DNA of 64,000 nt from Tetrahymena thermophila SB210 (taxonomy: Eukaryota; Ciliophora; Oligohymenophorea; Hymenostomatida; Tetrahymenidae), in assembly GCF_000189635.1 (NCBI RefSeq), contig NW_002476248.1:1-64000 (forward strand). The letters run 5' to 3'. Each line of letters starts with the position of its first letter. The stretch's first letter is position 1. Positions 38,754-51,300 of this stretch are shown here, piece by piece. Both the position numbers and the translations under genes were made by a program. The notes beneath the pieces were generated by a model. That model saw only the letters and a list, made by a program, of their open reading frames with translations, made no database searches and had not been told where the DNA came from.

Positions 38754-40893
38754 CTCTTAGCTTTTTGTAATATTTAAATTAGATTTGGTTTACTATATCC
38801 TATTTTAATAATTTCAAAAGATATTTAAAAGGTAAAGTTTATGATAATTATTATAAACACTAAATTAGGATAGAGATATTTCAAGCTTTTAATTGTTCTA
38901 AAAACTTTTATTATCAGGAATTATCTGTATAAAGATATTTATTTTTTGTTTGAATTGAAATAATCAATAGAAGCAAAAGATAGATCAGATTGAGAAATAA
39001 AACTATTAAATTTATTCCATAAATAAAATTTTGTTTAAAGAACTTTTGAAATGATGACAAGTAAGTAACACAAAAAAGGATAAAATAAGTTTCAAAGTAT
39101 GCATAAATTAAACTTGCATGCTAGAAATAATTATTTAAATGGGCTATGTTAATTACCAATAGAATACTTTACACGTATAGATTTATTTATTTATTTATTT
39201 TAGATTTTAAATAGTAAAATAAATATTTATTTCATATTTCTTTTATATATAAAACAAATTAAATAAATAGATAGATAGATTATTAGTTTGTTTCTTTTTT
39301 TATATTGAATTTGTTAAATAAATCATTTATTTTAGACTTTTAGCAGTCGTTTTAGACAGCAAGTTAAAATTTAAACTACGGTTTAAAGAATTCAATTCTA
39401 TTTGAAGCTGACTGTTGCTTTGTTTTAGCCTCTTTAATCTTACTATACATTTCAAATTATAGGGATCAGTTTTGTTAAAAATTTTTATGATCATAATATT
39501 CAGAATTGTAGTATAAGATAAGCTATATTATAGTTTCTATCAATACATAGGAATTTTTTATTTGCTAATATAATTAATTGGTTGAGTGTTTAAGATAATA
39601 TATATTTTAAAATTACACACAATTAATGATTAAAAAACTGAATAACTTGAATGAATAAATCTTATTCCTAATTGGTAATATAAATTTATATGGAATAAAA
39701 AATAATAATATCCTTGAATATTATTAAATAAAATATTTATAAATGTACTAAAGGAAAATCAATAAAATTGATAAAAATTATATTGATATTAATAAAAAAA
39801 TATGTTATTTATTTTGAAGCCAATCTATGAAATTCAAATGTTTATTGTTGCCATTTAAATTTTACAACAAAAATTTTATTAAGTTAGAATTATAATTATT
39901 AAGGATTGTAATTGCAAGGAATAAACCCTTTAATTTATTTAAAATATAGATTTCGATTATAAAATTAAATTTCTAAGTCTTAAATTAAATTTTACACTTT
40001 TGAAATGTTTTTTTTGTGAATTTTAAAGAAATTTTGGAAAAATATTTTAATTTTTAAAAAATAAAATTTAATAAACAAATTAATAAAATATATTAATAAT
40101 TTCATATAATTATTTAAATATTTAGAATTAATTTATTTGATTTTAATTTTACTTTTTAAAGTAAGTAAGTAAATAAATAAATAAATACATATCATGAAAG
40201 AATTTAAATAAAATATTTATAAATACTTTTATAATTTAAGGTTTTTCTTCAAATAACTTAAGAAATTAAAAAATATTTTAAAATTTAAATGTAAATTTGG
40301 TCGACATATATTTAAATGACACTTTCACCTATTCACTCGTAACGACACCAAATGCTAATATCTTTAAACGACACTGCTTTTTAATTAATTTAAGCGACAA
40401 CTATATTTACCATTTTTAAGTAAGTATCTTTTAAAATAATTATGTACCTTATTTATTCATGGCGAGCTGAGAATTGGATTTTTGAATATTGGCAAATTTT
40501 CAAAAATTTTGTGAAGAGTTTTCAATAGAAGATGGATGGATGTTCTTTATTTGGTTATTGAATCTTTACATTATATTTATTATTGGTAGAAATAATTTAT
40601 TTAAATTATATATTAAATAGTTAGTTAGGGATGTCTTAATAATAATATGAGAAATTTACTTTTATAAGAAAATTAAATAATTAAAACCTAAGAATTCATT
40701 AAAACCATAAAAATAAATAAATAAAGAATGTAATTTAGTGAAAAAGAAATTAATCTCTAAATAGGACTTTTGATTATTGTAATAAATTAGTTGTTTTTGT
40801 ATGCTATTATAAGTTAGTTAGTAGTAATATTTAATTTAATTATTAGTAAAAATAAGTAGAAATAACAAATAGATTCTTTCCTAGTTTTTATAA
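38754..40893. other. Divergent intergenic region upstream of TPR copy 2 and the membrane-protein gene
   Basis: About 38,754-40,290 is the duplicated TPR upstream flank. Short ATTT and GATA microsatellites lie near 39,180-39,205 and 39,260-39,280. After 40,300 the sequence is unique. A patch at about 40,310-40,400 carries three spaced cgaca motifs of unknown meaning. Promoters of two divergently transcribed genes must lie here. Confidence 0.5.
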
Positions 40894-43266
40894 ATGTATT
40901 GCAAGCACTCGAAAGAGGTTGATAAATTTTTTTAAAAATTTGATATGTTCGGAGCAAGAATAAGCCTAAAATATAATAGTAATTCGACTCACTAAACTTG
41001 TTGGGGAGCTATTGTATCGCTGTCTATAATTGCCTATTTATTGTACCAATTTCTACTTCAAGCAGAAAATTTATTGCAAGGCAAAAATTTTCAATTAGTT
41101 TATAGCGAGAACTCTGAAGAAGAGCCTAAATAAGCAAAAATATCTGCTAGTGAATTTCCACTTGCATTGGGGATTAAGCAAAATGATTTTTCTAGTAGCT
41201 TTTTACAAAGAGAATCTTTCAATGTAGAAGGAATTCAATTTTCAATTTAGAGAGTATTAAATAATTAGACTAACTAATATGAGTTTTAGACTGTTTAAGA
41301 ATCGTTTAGCTTGGAACCTTGCTCAGAAAGCAGCTTTTAAATATAGGAAATTGCAAGCGAAATTAAAAAGTATCCTCTAAATTATTTGTATTGTATACCA
41401 TCAAATAGCAGTTATTCCTTGTAAGGATAACCTGAGTCAAATACATATAAATTTTTAAAATTCAAAATCAGCTATTGCAAAAGTTAATTAAATTGCTCAG
41501 AATCTCTTTAAAATTAATAATAAACCTCTTTGTATACTATTTATGTAAATAGAATAATTGACGCTGATAGATTAGAAGATTAGTTATTACCAATGGTTCA
41601 AAGTATGTAATGGACTGCTTCAAGCGGAACTAAAAGAATTGATTTAAGGTTTAAAAATGCTTATGTAAATTCTTAAATAGGAACACTTTTTTAGTCAATA
41701 TAAAGTCAACAAAAATTGCTCTTCAGTTCAGATAAAGAGCTGATTACTGACTACAATAAAAACAATATGCTTTTTGAGCTAAATTTGTCTTTAGAAAACA
41801 ATAAAGAATCAATATATAACATAAAATAATAAACTCTAGTTTAATTCTTTTCATCAATAGGTGGTTTAGTGAACTGCTTCTATTTTATAGGACTCATTTT
41901 AGCTATGCCTGCTTCTAAATTTAGTTATAATCAAAAACTTTTAAACAGTATTTTTAATTTCTAACTAGATTAAAATCAGCAAGAATCATCATAATAAGAA
42001 TCACCACAAATCTACATTGACAATTAAAAATCTTAAATTACAGAGAATAATACTAATACTAATAATAATAATAATACAGTCAATCATAGTAATAATAATA
42101 ATAATCGCTCTATTTTGAAATAGAATTTTAAATTTAAGTTCAATCGCTCTCACACAATTTAAACTGCGTAAACAGCAAGAGACCCTTTGAACAGTAACAT
42201 CACTCATAAAGCTTACAACAATAGTATTTTTAGAAAAAACAATTTACACAAAGAATCTGAAGATCAAAAGGATGAAGAACTTGGTGGTAGCAATAGTATA
42301 AGTCAAAAAATAGATATAAATTAGAATGAGATTTAACTTGAAAATAAACAAAACAAAGAATAAACCACAGTGATAAATTAATATCAAACACTGAATGATT
42401 TTAGCACTTTGAATTTAAATGATATACAGCTATCTAGTTAAAAAAGGTAGGATAAATTAAATGATAGTTTTTGTTCTGCGCAGGAGAAAAAACATAAGAT
42501 AGCTAATACTTCTTAGTTCTGTTAGAATTAAGATGGTTAAATTCCATTTAAATATATAAGGAGATGTGAAACACAAAAGCTAGAAGATTTAGCGTTTACT
42601 GATCATGATAAAAGAAATGAAGATGAATCTAAAAACATTGATGATAAATATAGCAATTGTCGGTAAAGAAGAGTGAGTCAACAGGTTTAAATTAACACTG
42701 ATCATACTTAAAGTAAAACTATTAATTAAAGCAAGAACTAGAATTAAATAGCTCAAAATAAACAAAATTTAATCACATAAATGAGTCTCCTTAAGAACAC
42801 AATAAAAATAAAAATTTAAGATTAACTTCTGAGCATATTTTGCAAGAAGAAAATCAAATCTCGAATGATAAATTATGGTATAGAGAAAATAAATGATTTT
42901 TTAGACATAAATATGTTCATTAAGACAATAGTAGAATTTCAGAAACTCAAAAGAATTCTCATGAACAAAGATTAATTAATTCTCTTTGAACTTATACCTC
43001 CTCCTCTTATACACGAACAGTAGTTTACTAATAAAATTTCAGATGAAGAAAATGAGAAAGAATGCTATTCAGCATTTAATACAGGAATGGTTTTTGAAGA
43101 TTACAGAACCTAAATTAAAAAAATGAAGGATGCCTAAAGCTCCTACAATAGAATTTTTAAATCTTCAAATACCTAACATTCAAAACCCTCCTTTGTTGAT
43201 AATCAAATTCTCTTATACATAGGTTAAAATCTTAAAAAGCAATTTGATGAAAATACTTTTAGATGA
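40894..43266 (+). CDS. Two-pass membrane protein with long Gln/Asn-rich cytosolic tail
   Basis: An intronless frame of 2,373 nt encodes 790 residues. A short N-terminus is followed by one hydrophobic segment (residues ~37-55, WGAIVSLSIIAYLLYQFLL), an ectodomain of about 260 residues with several cysteines and Asn-X-Ser/Thr sites, and a second segment (~318-342, GGLVNCFYFIGLILAMPAS). The remaining ~450 residues are Asn/Gln/Ser-rich and charged. The two-span, large-loop layout resembles a set of proteins common in ciliates and usually annotated only as transmembrane proteins. It also recalls the topology of ligand-gated channels such as P2X, but I see no diagnostic motif, so no function is claimed. 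The ATG chosen is the first in frame; a second at residue 18 (MFGARIS) is possible. Confidence 0.75.
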
Positions 43267-45375
43267 TGAAACTTTTTTGATAAAATTAACAATTTTGTTT
43301 AAAATTATAATTAAAATTTATTTTATAAATAATGTAAATAAAATAGCCAATTTATTTTTTTATTTATTATTCGATCAATTTTTATGTGAATTTTAAATTT
43401 TAAATTTTATTCAATCAAGAAAGAAAGAAAGAAATAAAAAATGTTTAAATATTTATTTTAATTAGCAATTTATTTTTCTTTAAAATATAATTTGTTGATG
43501 AAAAAAATTTTTTAATTTTATAAATATTTTAATCCTTAATTTATTTACTTTGAAGCAATAATATCAGATTATTTTAACTATTTTTTCCTTTATTTTTAAT
43601 ATTAATTTTTTTCAAAAAAAAGTTCCTATAATTCAATTCAGTTCAAGAGAATAATTATTTTTGTGGTTAAAGCATTAAAATAAATAAAAAAATAGTAAAT
43701 ATTTTTATAAGTTGCATTTTAGATCAAAATCAATAATGATTTTAAATTATAAATCATTTTTATAATTTTTTATAATAGAAATGATTTTACAAATTGTGAA
43801 AAATTGATAGAGTGTTTTATGCTTATAATTATATTCGAAATGATTTTTTCTAATTATAAAAATAAATAGGTTGTTTTATGCTTATAATTTATATTAGAAA
43901 TTATTTTTTCTAATTGTGAAAAATAAATAGGTTTTTTTATGCTTATAATTTATATTAGAAATGATTTTACAAATTGTGAAAAATTGATAGAGTGTTTGTT
44001 TTATGCTTGTAATTTATATTAGAAATGATTTTACAAATTGTGAAAAATAAATAGAGTGTTTTATGCTTATAATAATTGCAATTAAAAAAGAAAAGCTTTG
44101 TTACTTATTAGAAAAATAAATAATTGTAAAATAGTAAAGCGTGGTGATTGCAAACATACTTGATATATTGGATAATCCTTAGACATAAATGATTAAATAA
44201 ATGAACCAATTATTAATTATATTTAAAATAGTAGACAAAAACAAATTAGGTTTCAGCAAGTATAAAGTTAAATGAATAAATATTAGGGAGAATAAAATCA
44301 AGTAAAATGTATTTAAAGATTAAATTTTTAAAGAAAATAAGGGGAAAATATTCTTAAAATAAAATCAAATAATCAATATCACAAAATAAATACAAGGCCA
44401 ATTAATTAGTGAATATTTTTAAATGAAAACAGTTAAAAACTTTAGTGAAAATTAGCCATTCACAGTGAATGCAATGCAGAAAAATACATATGATTAATAA
44501 ATAGATAGATAGATAAATTGATATATAGATAGATAGATTGTTTGATTGTTTGATTGATTAATTGTGTTTTACTTTTTAAAAAAATATTTGTAAATTGAAA
44601 AAAATTGATAAATTAATTAATTATTTATTTATTTGTTTATTATAAAAAGTAAGTATTAAAAATAAGTTAATAAATATCGTTTATACCAATTTTAGCTAAA
44701 GAAATAAAGAAAGCCGGTTGAACCATCAAAAAAAGCTAGCAAAAAAAGTAAGATAGAGGCTAATTAAAGCAACATAACAAGTATTTGCACATCCTATCAT
44801 GTTCTTTACAAGGCATAGGAGTACTGTTTTAGAAAAATAGCTCAATAAGTCTAAGCATTTTTTTGGCAAGACGCCCTTGTATATCTTATAGCACTTTACT
44901 TATAATGTAAATGTTCATTTTTAGCTTAATTATAGCACAAAATCTTGATTTATTTAAGTCTCCTTTTTGATAATCAATCCTTTTTATTAAAATTAGTTTG
45001 AATTTCAAAATGGGTTGTCATCTTTTTCATCTAAATAGCTTCCAAAAGAATTTAAATTATAGCAATAAAGCGTATTCATTTATTTTGATTCGATATTTTC
45101 TTAGTTAGTTAGCATCTTTCGATTTAATAGTCTGACTCAATCAATAAATCAATAATTTAATCATTCATCACTATGTGGACAATTTTACAAATTGCAAATA
45201 CAATTCCAAATCAAACTGAAATAGTAAATGAATGTATTCATTGCTTTGGTTGGTTCATAAAGTAGAATGATAATTTATTTCTAATATTTGAACTATTAAA
45301 CAAATAAAATAAATTAATTTGCGTTTGTAATTTGTTTGCAACAATGATATGATTGATTATTGACTACATTATCTT
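43267..45375. other. Intergenic region upstream of the guanylyl cyclase gene
   Basis: It contains the minisatellite at 43,769-44,072, short GATA/GATT runs near 44,500-44,560 and a less AT-rich stretch at 44,700-44,900. That stretch is open in one frame (44,714-45,001) but has no ATG. A further small ORF from 45,173 ends at TGA before the cyclase start and looks accidental. Confidence 0.5.
43769..44072. repeat. ~60-bp minisatellite, five copies
   Basis: The sequence gattttacaaattgtgaaaa followed by a variable tag, then ttttatgcttataattta and tattagaaat, repeats five times with a period of about 57-64 bases and small changes. It lies 3' of the membrane-protein gene. Confidence 0.8.
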
Positions 45376-48300
45376 ATGCATTCATAACATTAACTTAAAA
45401 TGGTAATCTAAATAAAAACTATAAATTAGGTTTTAACAATAATTGTCTCTTCGCTCATTAAATCGCTGCTTAGATTTGGAAATTTCTTTTTTTTAATTTT
45501 AGTTATTTTATCCTTTTCCCTCAAGCTATATCAAAATAGGTAACAAATACATCTATTTATTTAATTATAAGCATTAGTTTACTTTATCTCATATTATACT
45601 TTACTTTTAATATTATTTTATATAATAAAACCTTATTCTTAAATTATTCAAATTAGCATATTTCTGATAGTCCCTCTCTTGGTCAATTTAATTGTAGCTA
45701 TTTCAAAAGATATTTATATATACCTTTCTATTATTTCTTACGGAACTCTAAAAATAGATGAGAAGGGATACTATGTAATTAATTAATTAATTGCTAACTA
45801 ACTAACTACTTCATAATTTGATAACTCTTTAAATTTCAATATTAATTCAAAAAACTATTATTCAAGATATTCTTATCTGCTTTTCAAATTTTATTCAGTT
45901 AAAGCTAACAAAACCAATAAATAAATCAATCAATTAGCCATAAATAAAATTTGATAAAATAATAAAAATACACTTTGAACGATAAATAGTTAAGCAAAAA
46001 TATAAATAAGTAAGCATTTAATTAATCGGTAAATTGACAAGTATTATGAAGTTGATTTAATTTAATATATTACTTAAATAAATGCTAAAATATAAGATAT
46101 ATTTTATCAATTACCATAAATTCTCATGAAAAATAAACTCCAAAAATAATTAATAAATATTTTTATGCTTTTAAAAATATGAGAATTTAAATAAAAAATT
46201 ATTGCCAAAGCACGGACTCAATTAATGATAATCTACATAAATTAATATTATTTATTAATTAATTAAGAATATGAAAAACGAATTGATATATTTATTCAGC
46301 TTAAAAAATTAAATTAAAATAGTATAAATCTAAAATAAAAAACAATTTAAAAAAGAGAGGAATTTAATTTTAAAGAATAGTTTTTTGAAATAAATTAGAT
46401 AGATTAATTTTTTTTATAAAGATATGAAAAATTAATTTTAATTTAAATGTAATTAATTAGAAAGCTGATTTTACTAATGCACCTACTTTGAAAGAGATTC
46501 CTGGAATAAAAATAGAAATCGGTGATATAATAATTTTAAAGAAAAAAGATTATTGTCCTGCAGATATTGTTTTATTAGACTGCAAGGACGATTGGTGCTT
46601 TTTAGATACAATAGAAATAGATGGAGTTTCTTAATACAGTATCAAAAAGCCTTTAGCCCCAATAAATGGTAAAATTTCATTGTGAAAATAAAGAAATTAA
46701 TTATTGATTTTGTTTTTTATGAAAAGCAAATAAAAAAGACATGAAGAGTTTTATTAGTACTTACAAAGAGTATTTTACAGGTAAAATAGAGTATACAAAA
46801 CCATAGAGATCTGAGAAATAATTTCAGGGTTACCTCAAACTTCAAAATGATCCTAAAGGATAAAATATCGAATTTTCAAATCTAATATTAAGAGGAAGTC
46901 AAATTAAGTATTCAGATTGGGTTATTGGTTTAGTCATTACAAAGGGAAAGGAAATTACAAATGTATCTCAGCTGCAAAACTCCTCTTCAGACAGAAAGTT
47001 CAAAAACTTTCTTAACAGATTTATGCAAATGAGCATAGTCTGGATAGTCTTTGGAATACTAGTAAATAAATATTTCTTATTATTTAAAAATTTTAGCAAA
47101 TCTAACATTTTTTTAATTAAATGAATAATTTTAATTAATTAAATTTTTTTAAATAGACTACGTCTGTTTGGAAAACTTTGCACGAATAGAGCTAAATATT
47201 CAACAATATTTAGCCTAGCTGGATAATTTAATTGATATATGCTATTTAAGTGTATTCAACTCAAGCGCCTATTATAGTTTATTCTATGATAGACATTTGC
47301 ACAATTTTGTAGAAGTTTATTGTTGAACGAAAATATGGAAAACAATAAACATAAATAGTAATAAATAATCCTGACGCTGTCTCTAATTTATGTCATATTG
47401 ACTATGCTGTTTTTAGCTAAACTGGAACTATAACTCAGAAAGACTAAGAGGAAATTGTGGGCATTAATTTATGATGGAAAGTTTTTCTAAGTCAATGAGT
47501 CCATGATGAGAGGATTATAGGAAAAGCAACAATAAAAAAATATGTTTACTGAATAATAATACGAAAAACAAAATACCAATCAAAAATACAATAATAGTCC
47601 AAACAATGTCAACAATACTTAGCTTATAGAATTGTCCAATTTAAAAACTCTTCAGTAAGATGGATTGTTACAAACGCAATATAACGCAGTTAGGATGAAT
47701 TCTATGGGAGAAGTTAAATACCATTCCTAACAATGATAATACTTTTATTAATGACACATCTTATTTTCAAACTAATAAATCAATAAATGAAAATAACATC
47801 AGTTAATTTGAGAGCAAAGCAGGAAATCGTAACAGCGAAAATAGTAGCATTAATATTTCTAATCCTTTGAATCCAAACAATAATTTTTTCACGTTTAAGA
47901 AACATCCAAAAAATCAAGAACATATATCCTTTCTTGATATTCATGATAAGAACAATAAAAATGAGGGAGATGAGTATAGTTTACAACAAGCATCGCAGAA
48001 TTAAATAAGTAGTTAGTCTAACATTAAATAAGATCTTGATTTTGTGCAAAGAATTTATACAAAAACTGGCACTCACACCTATCTAAATATGTTAGATAAT
48101 GCAGACTAGATTATAAAAGAAGAAGAAGATATCGAGACTGCAAGAGATCCCTCAAGCAAGGCTATAAGTTTCAAACACTCTTAAAATATATATATTGAGG
48201 GGCAAGAAAATCCAATTAATATATAATCATAATGCATATAAACTCCCCATCTAAAAATAACTGAAAATCTAGGTTTTTTACAAGAACCGTAATTGCCTAA

Positions 48301-51300
48301 TATATTAAATTTGCTAAAAGAAGAATAAACAAACACAGACAAAGACAAGCTTAACTAGCCTAAATAGGAAGTAATGATTACAAAATTGTAAACATTTATG
48401 GAAGATTTAGGTAAAACCTAATCTATATCAAATAGCCAATCCAGAGATGGAAGAACCAATTCCGTCATGACTGTATAAAAAAATTTATTTATTAAAATAA
48501 TTCTTTTAATTAATTATAATTTATTTGTTACTAGGTTACGAATAGAAGCATCCCTCTTGAAAAGGCTAACTAAAAAGAAATTCCAACATTCTCTAGTTAT
48601 ATCAATAAATCTAAACTCACAACTAGCTCCAACAACAATGCAGAAGTATAAGATCTCTAAATATTGTAAAACGATAACTCAAAACCTGACTCAAATTAGT
48701 AATTAAAATAGTTATTTTTTTTAAATCAATTATAAAAAATTAAATATTGACTTAAAGCATTTAAAATTCGTTGAAATTTTTAATTAAAGATGAAATATTT
48801 TTTTTTCATTAAAAAAAATAATTACCAGAATAATTTGAAGCTTTTAAAATTAATTGAAATCTTTAATTTAAGATGAAATGTTGTTTTTTTCATTAAAAAA
48901 AATAATTGCAAGAATAATTTGAAGCTTTTAAAATTAATTGAAATCTTTAATTATCTTTAATTAAAGATGAAATGTTGTTTTTTTCATTAAAAAAAATAGT
49001 AACAATAATAATTTGAAGCTTTTAAAATTAATTGAAATCTTTAATTAAAGATGAAATGTTGTATTTTTCATTAAAAAAAATAAATGCAAGAATAATTTGA
49101 AGCTTTTAAAATTGGCAGAAGTTTTAAATTAAAGATTAATGCTTTTTTTCATTAAAAAATAATGAAGCTTTTAAAGTTAATTGAAATTTTTAACTAAAAA
49201 TGAATGGTTGGTTGTTTATTCATTAAAAAAAATAATTGCTAGAATAATTTTAAGTTTTTAAAATTATTTGAAATTTTTAATTATTGAGAATGGATGTTTT
49301 TTCATTAAAAAAAATAATTACTAGAATAATTTTAAGCTTTTAAAATTTGTTGAAGTTTTAAATTAAATATGAAAGGTTATTTTTTAATTAAAAGAATAAT
49401 CTGATAGAATAATTTGAAGCTTTTAAAATTTGTTGAAGTTTTTAATTAAAGATTAATGGTTGTTTTTCAGCTATTAAAATTAATTGAAATTTTGAATTAA
49501 ACATGAAATGTTGTTTTTTTCATTAAAAAAATAATTTTCTAGAATTATTTGAAAATTTTATAATTAGTTGAAATTTTTGTTTAAAAATTGAAAGGGTTTT
49601 TTTTGATTAAAAAAATAATCTGATAGAATAATTTTATTTAATTTGTCAATTAATTATTTGAGAAAACAAATTAAAATGATTTAATTTTTAATAGAAAGAA
49701 AAGTGGAAGGTTTTTTCAAGAAGTTGAGAAGGTATTCAATCAACAAAATCTAGGGTAATAAGAAAGCTAAAACAAAGAGAGTGATACTGGTAGTCTTAAA
49801 GAAGATTTAGATTTACAATAAATATAAACTAATTTGTTAATATCTCACGAGAAGAAGCATTCTAATCATAGTAGAAGTAGCAGCTAGAATATTAATAGCA
49901 GTCGTTAACAGAGCACTAGTAAATATAAGGTAATCAGACCATAAGCAATAAATATTGAATAGATTTACATTCAAAATAAAAGAGATACCAATCTGTTAAA
50001 AGAATTTCGCCCTGTTCAAGATATTGATTAAGGGGAGATGAAAACACCTAAATTACCATTTGATTAGTAGCAAACATAATAATTAAATAATTCGGATTTT
50101 GAAAAAAATATTAATAATACAACTTTTTAACATGCAAATAACATTTAAAATACAAGCGAAAATTAAACAAATCCTAACATTAATAATAATAACACAGACA
50201 CTTATACATAATTTGATGCTAGAAGAAAGAATTATGTGTAAAGAGAAATATATAAATTTAGCGAGTATTAATATACACCAACTCCTCTAATTGAAAATAT
50301 GCATTCTCAATTAACACTAGAGCACATGTATGAAGAACTAGAAACAATCGAGCATCAATAACAATATTTTAATGCTCCACATTTAGAAAACCCTACAGCT
50401 GAGTTTATTAAGTCTATGGTTCTCTGTCATTAAATAAAAACAAAAAAACCAAAAGAAAGTCAAGACGGAATATATATACACGATTTATCTTCCCATGAAG
50501 AAAATATTTTGTAGAGATTAGCCTTGACTCTCGATGTCCCCTTTATCTATTCAGGAGCTTTTAATAGCAAAAAATTTTATTAAATTAAATTCAAAAACAG
50601 AGAATTAAGATACGAAATAAAAGGTAAAACAACAAATTATTTTTTTTTTTAAATTTTAGTGCAATTTTAAAGTCAATTTTTTCAATTGGAATTTGATAAA
50701 TAAAAATTAATTTAATTTGATTTTTTTAATAATTAAAAACAAATTGTTTTGATATTTTTAGGAGTTAACACATATTCGCAAGAAAGAGGAAGATTTTCTA
50801 TAATATTAAAAGAACAAGCTCTAATAGATCACACATAAGGAGGAATAGGAAGCAATCATACTCCAAGTTCTCCAGATAGAAAAAAAAATAGCTAAAATGA
50901 AGATAAAAAATAATTTATGCTTGTGAGAGGTGATGAAAAATCAATCCTACACAAATGCTTAATGTCAAAAACTGAAAAAGATAAATTGAATAAACTGCTT
51001 AATAATTTTTCTATGAATGGTATGCATTTCATAATTTATGCGAAGAAATATGTGACGAATAGTTAGATATCTGATTTTAAGAAATAAATATAAATGGCAC
51101 ACTAAGAAGCAAATGATTAAACTGAAACAATCATAGATAATTTTGAATCTGATCTTACTCTTTTAGGTATTGTTTGCCTTCGCTAGAAGATGGTCCCAGA
51201 TATTCACCAAACAATAGATATTATTAGAAATTCTGACATTTGCACTTGGGTGCTTTCAGGAGACAAACAATAAAAAGCAATAGCAGCCGCTTTATAAGCA

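Noticed and set aside
43769..44072. CRISPR-like array of spaced repeats
   Set aside because: The repeats are contiguous, imperfect and AT-rich with no unique spacers, in a eukaryotic nuclear genome; this is a minisatellite.
45173..45351. Small ORF (MWTILQIANTIPNQ) just upstream of the cyclase gene
   Set aside because: It ends at TGA, is in no way flippase-like, and the following exon with the P4 signature has its own ATG.
45572..45656. Nearer splice acceptor (45,571) for cyclase exon 2
   Set aside because: It gives the wrong phase for the downstream PLLVNLIVAISKD frame. The acceptor at 45,656 restores the P4 sequence and the phase.
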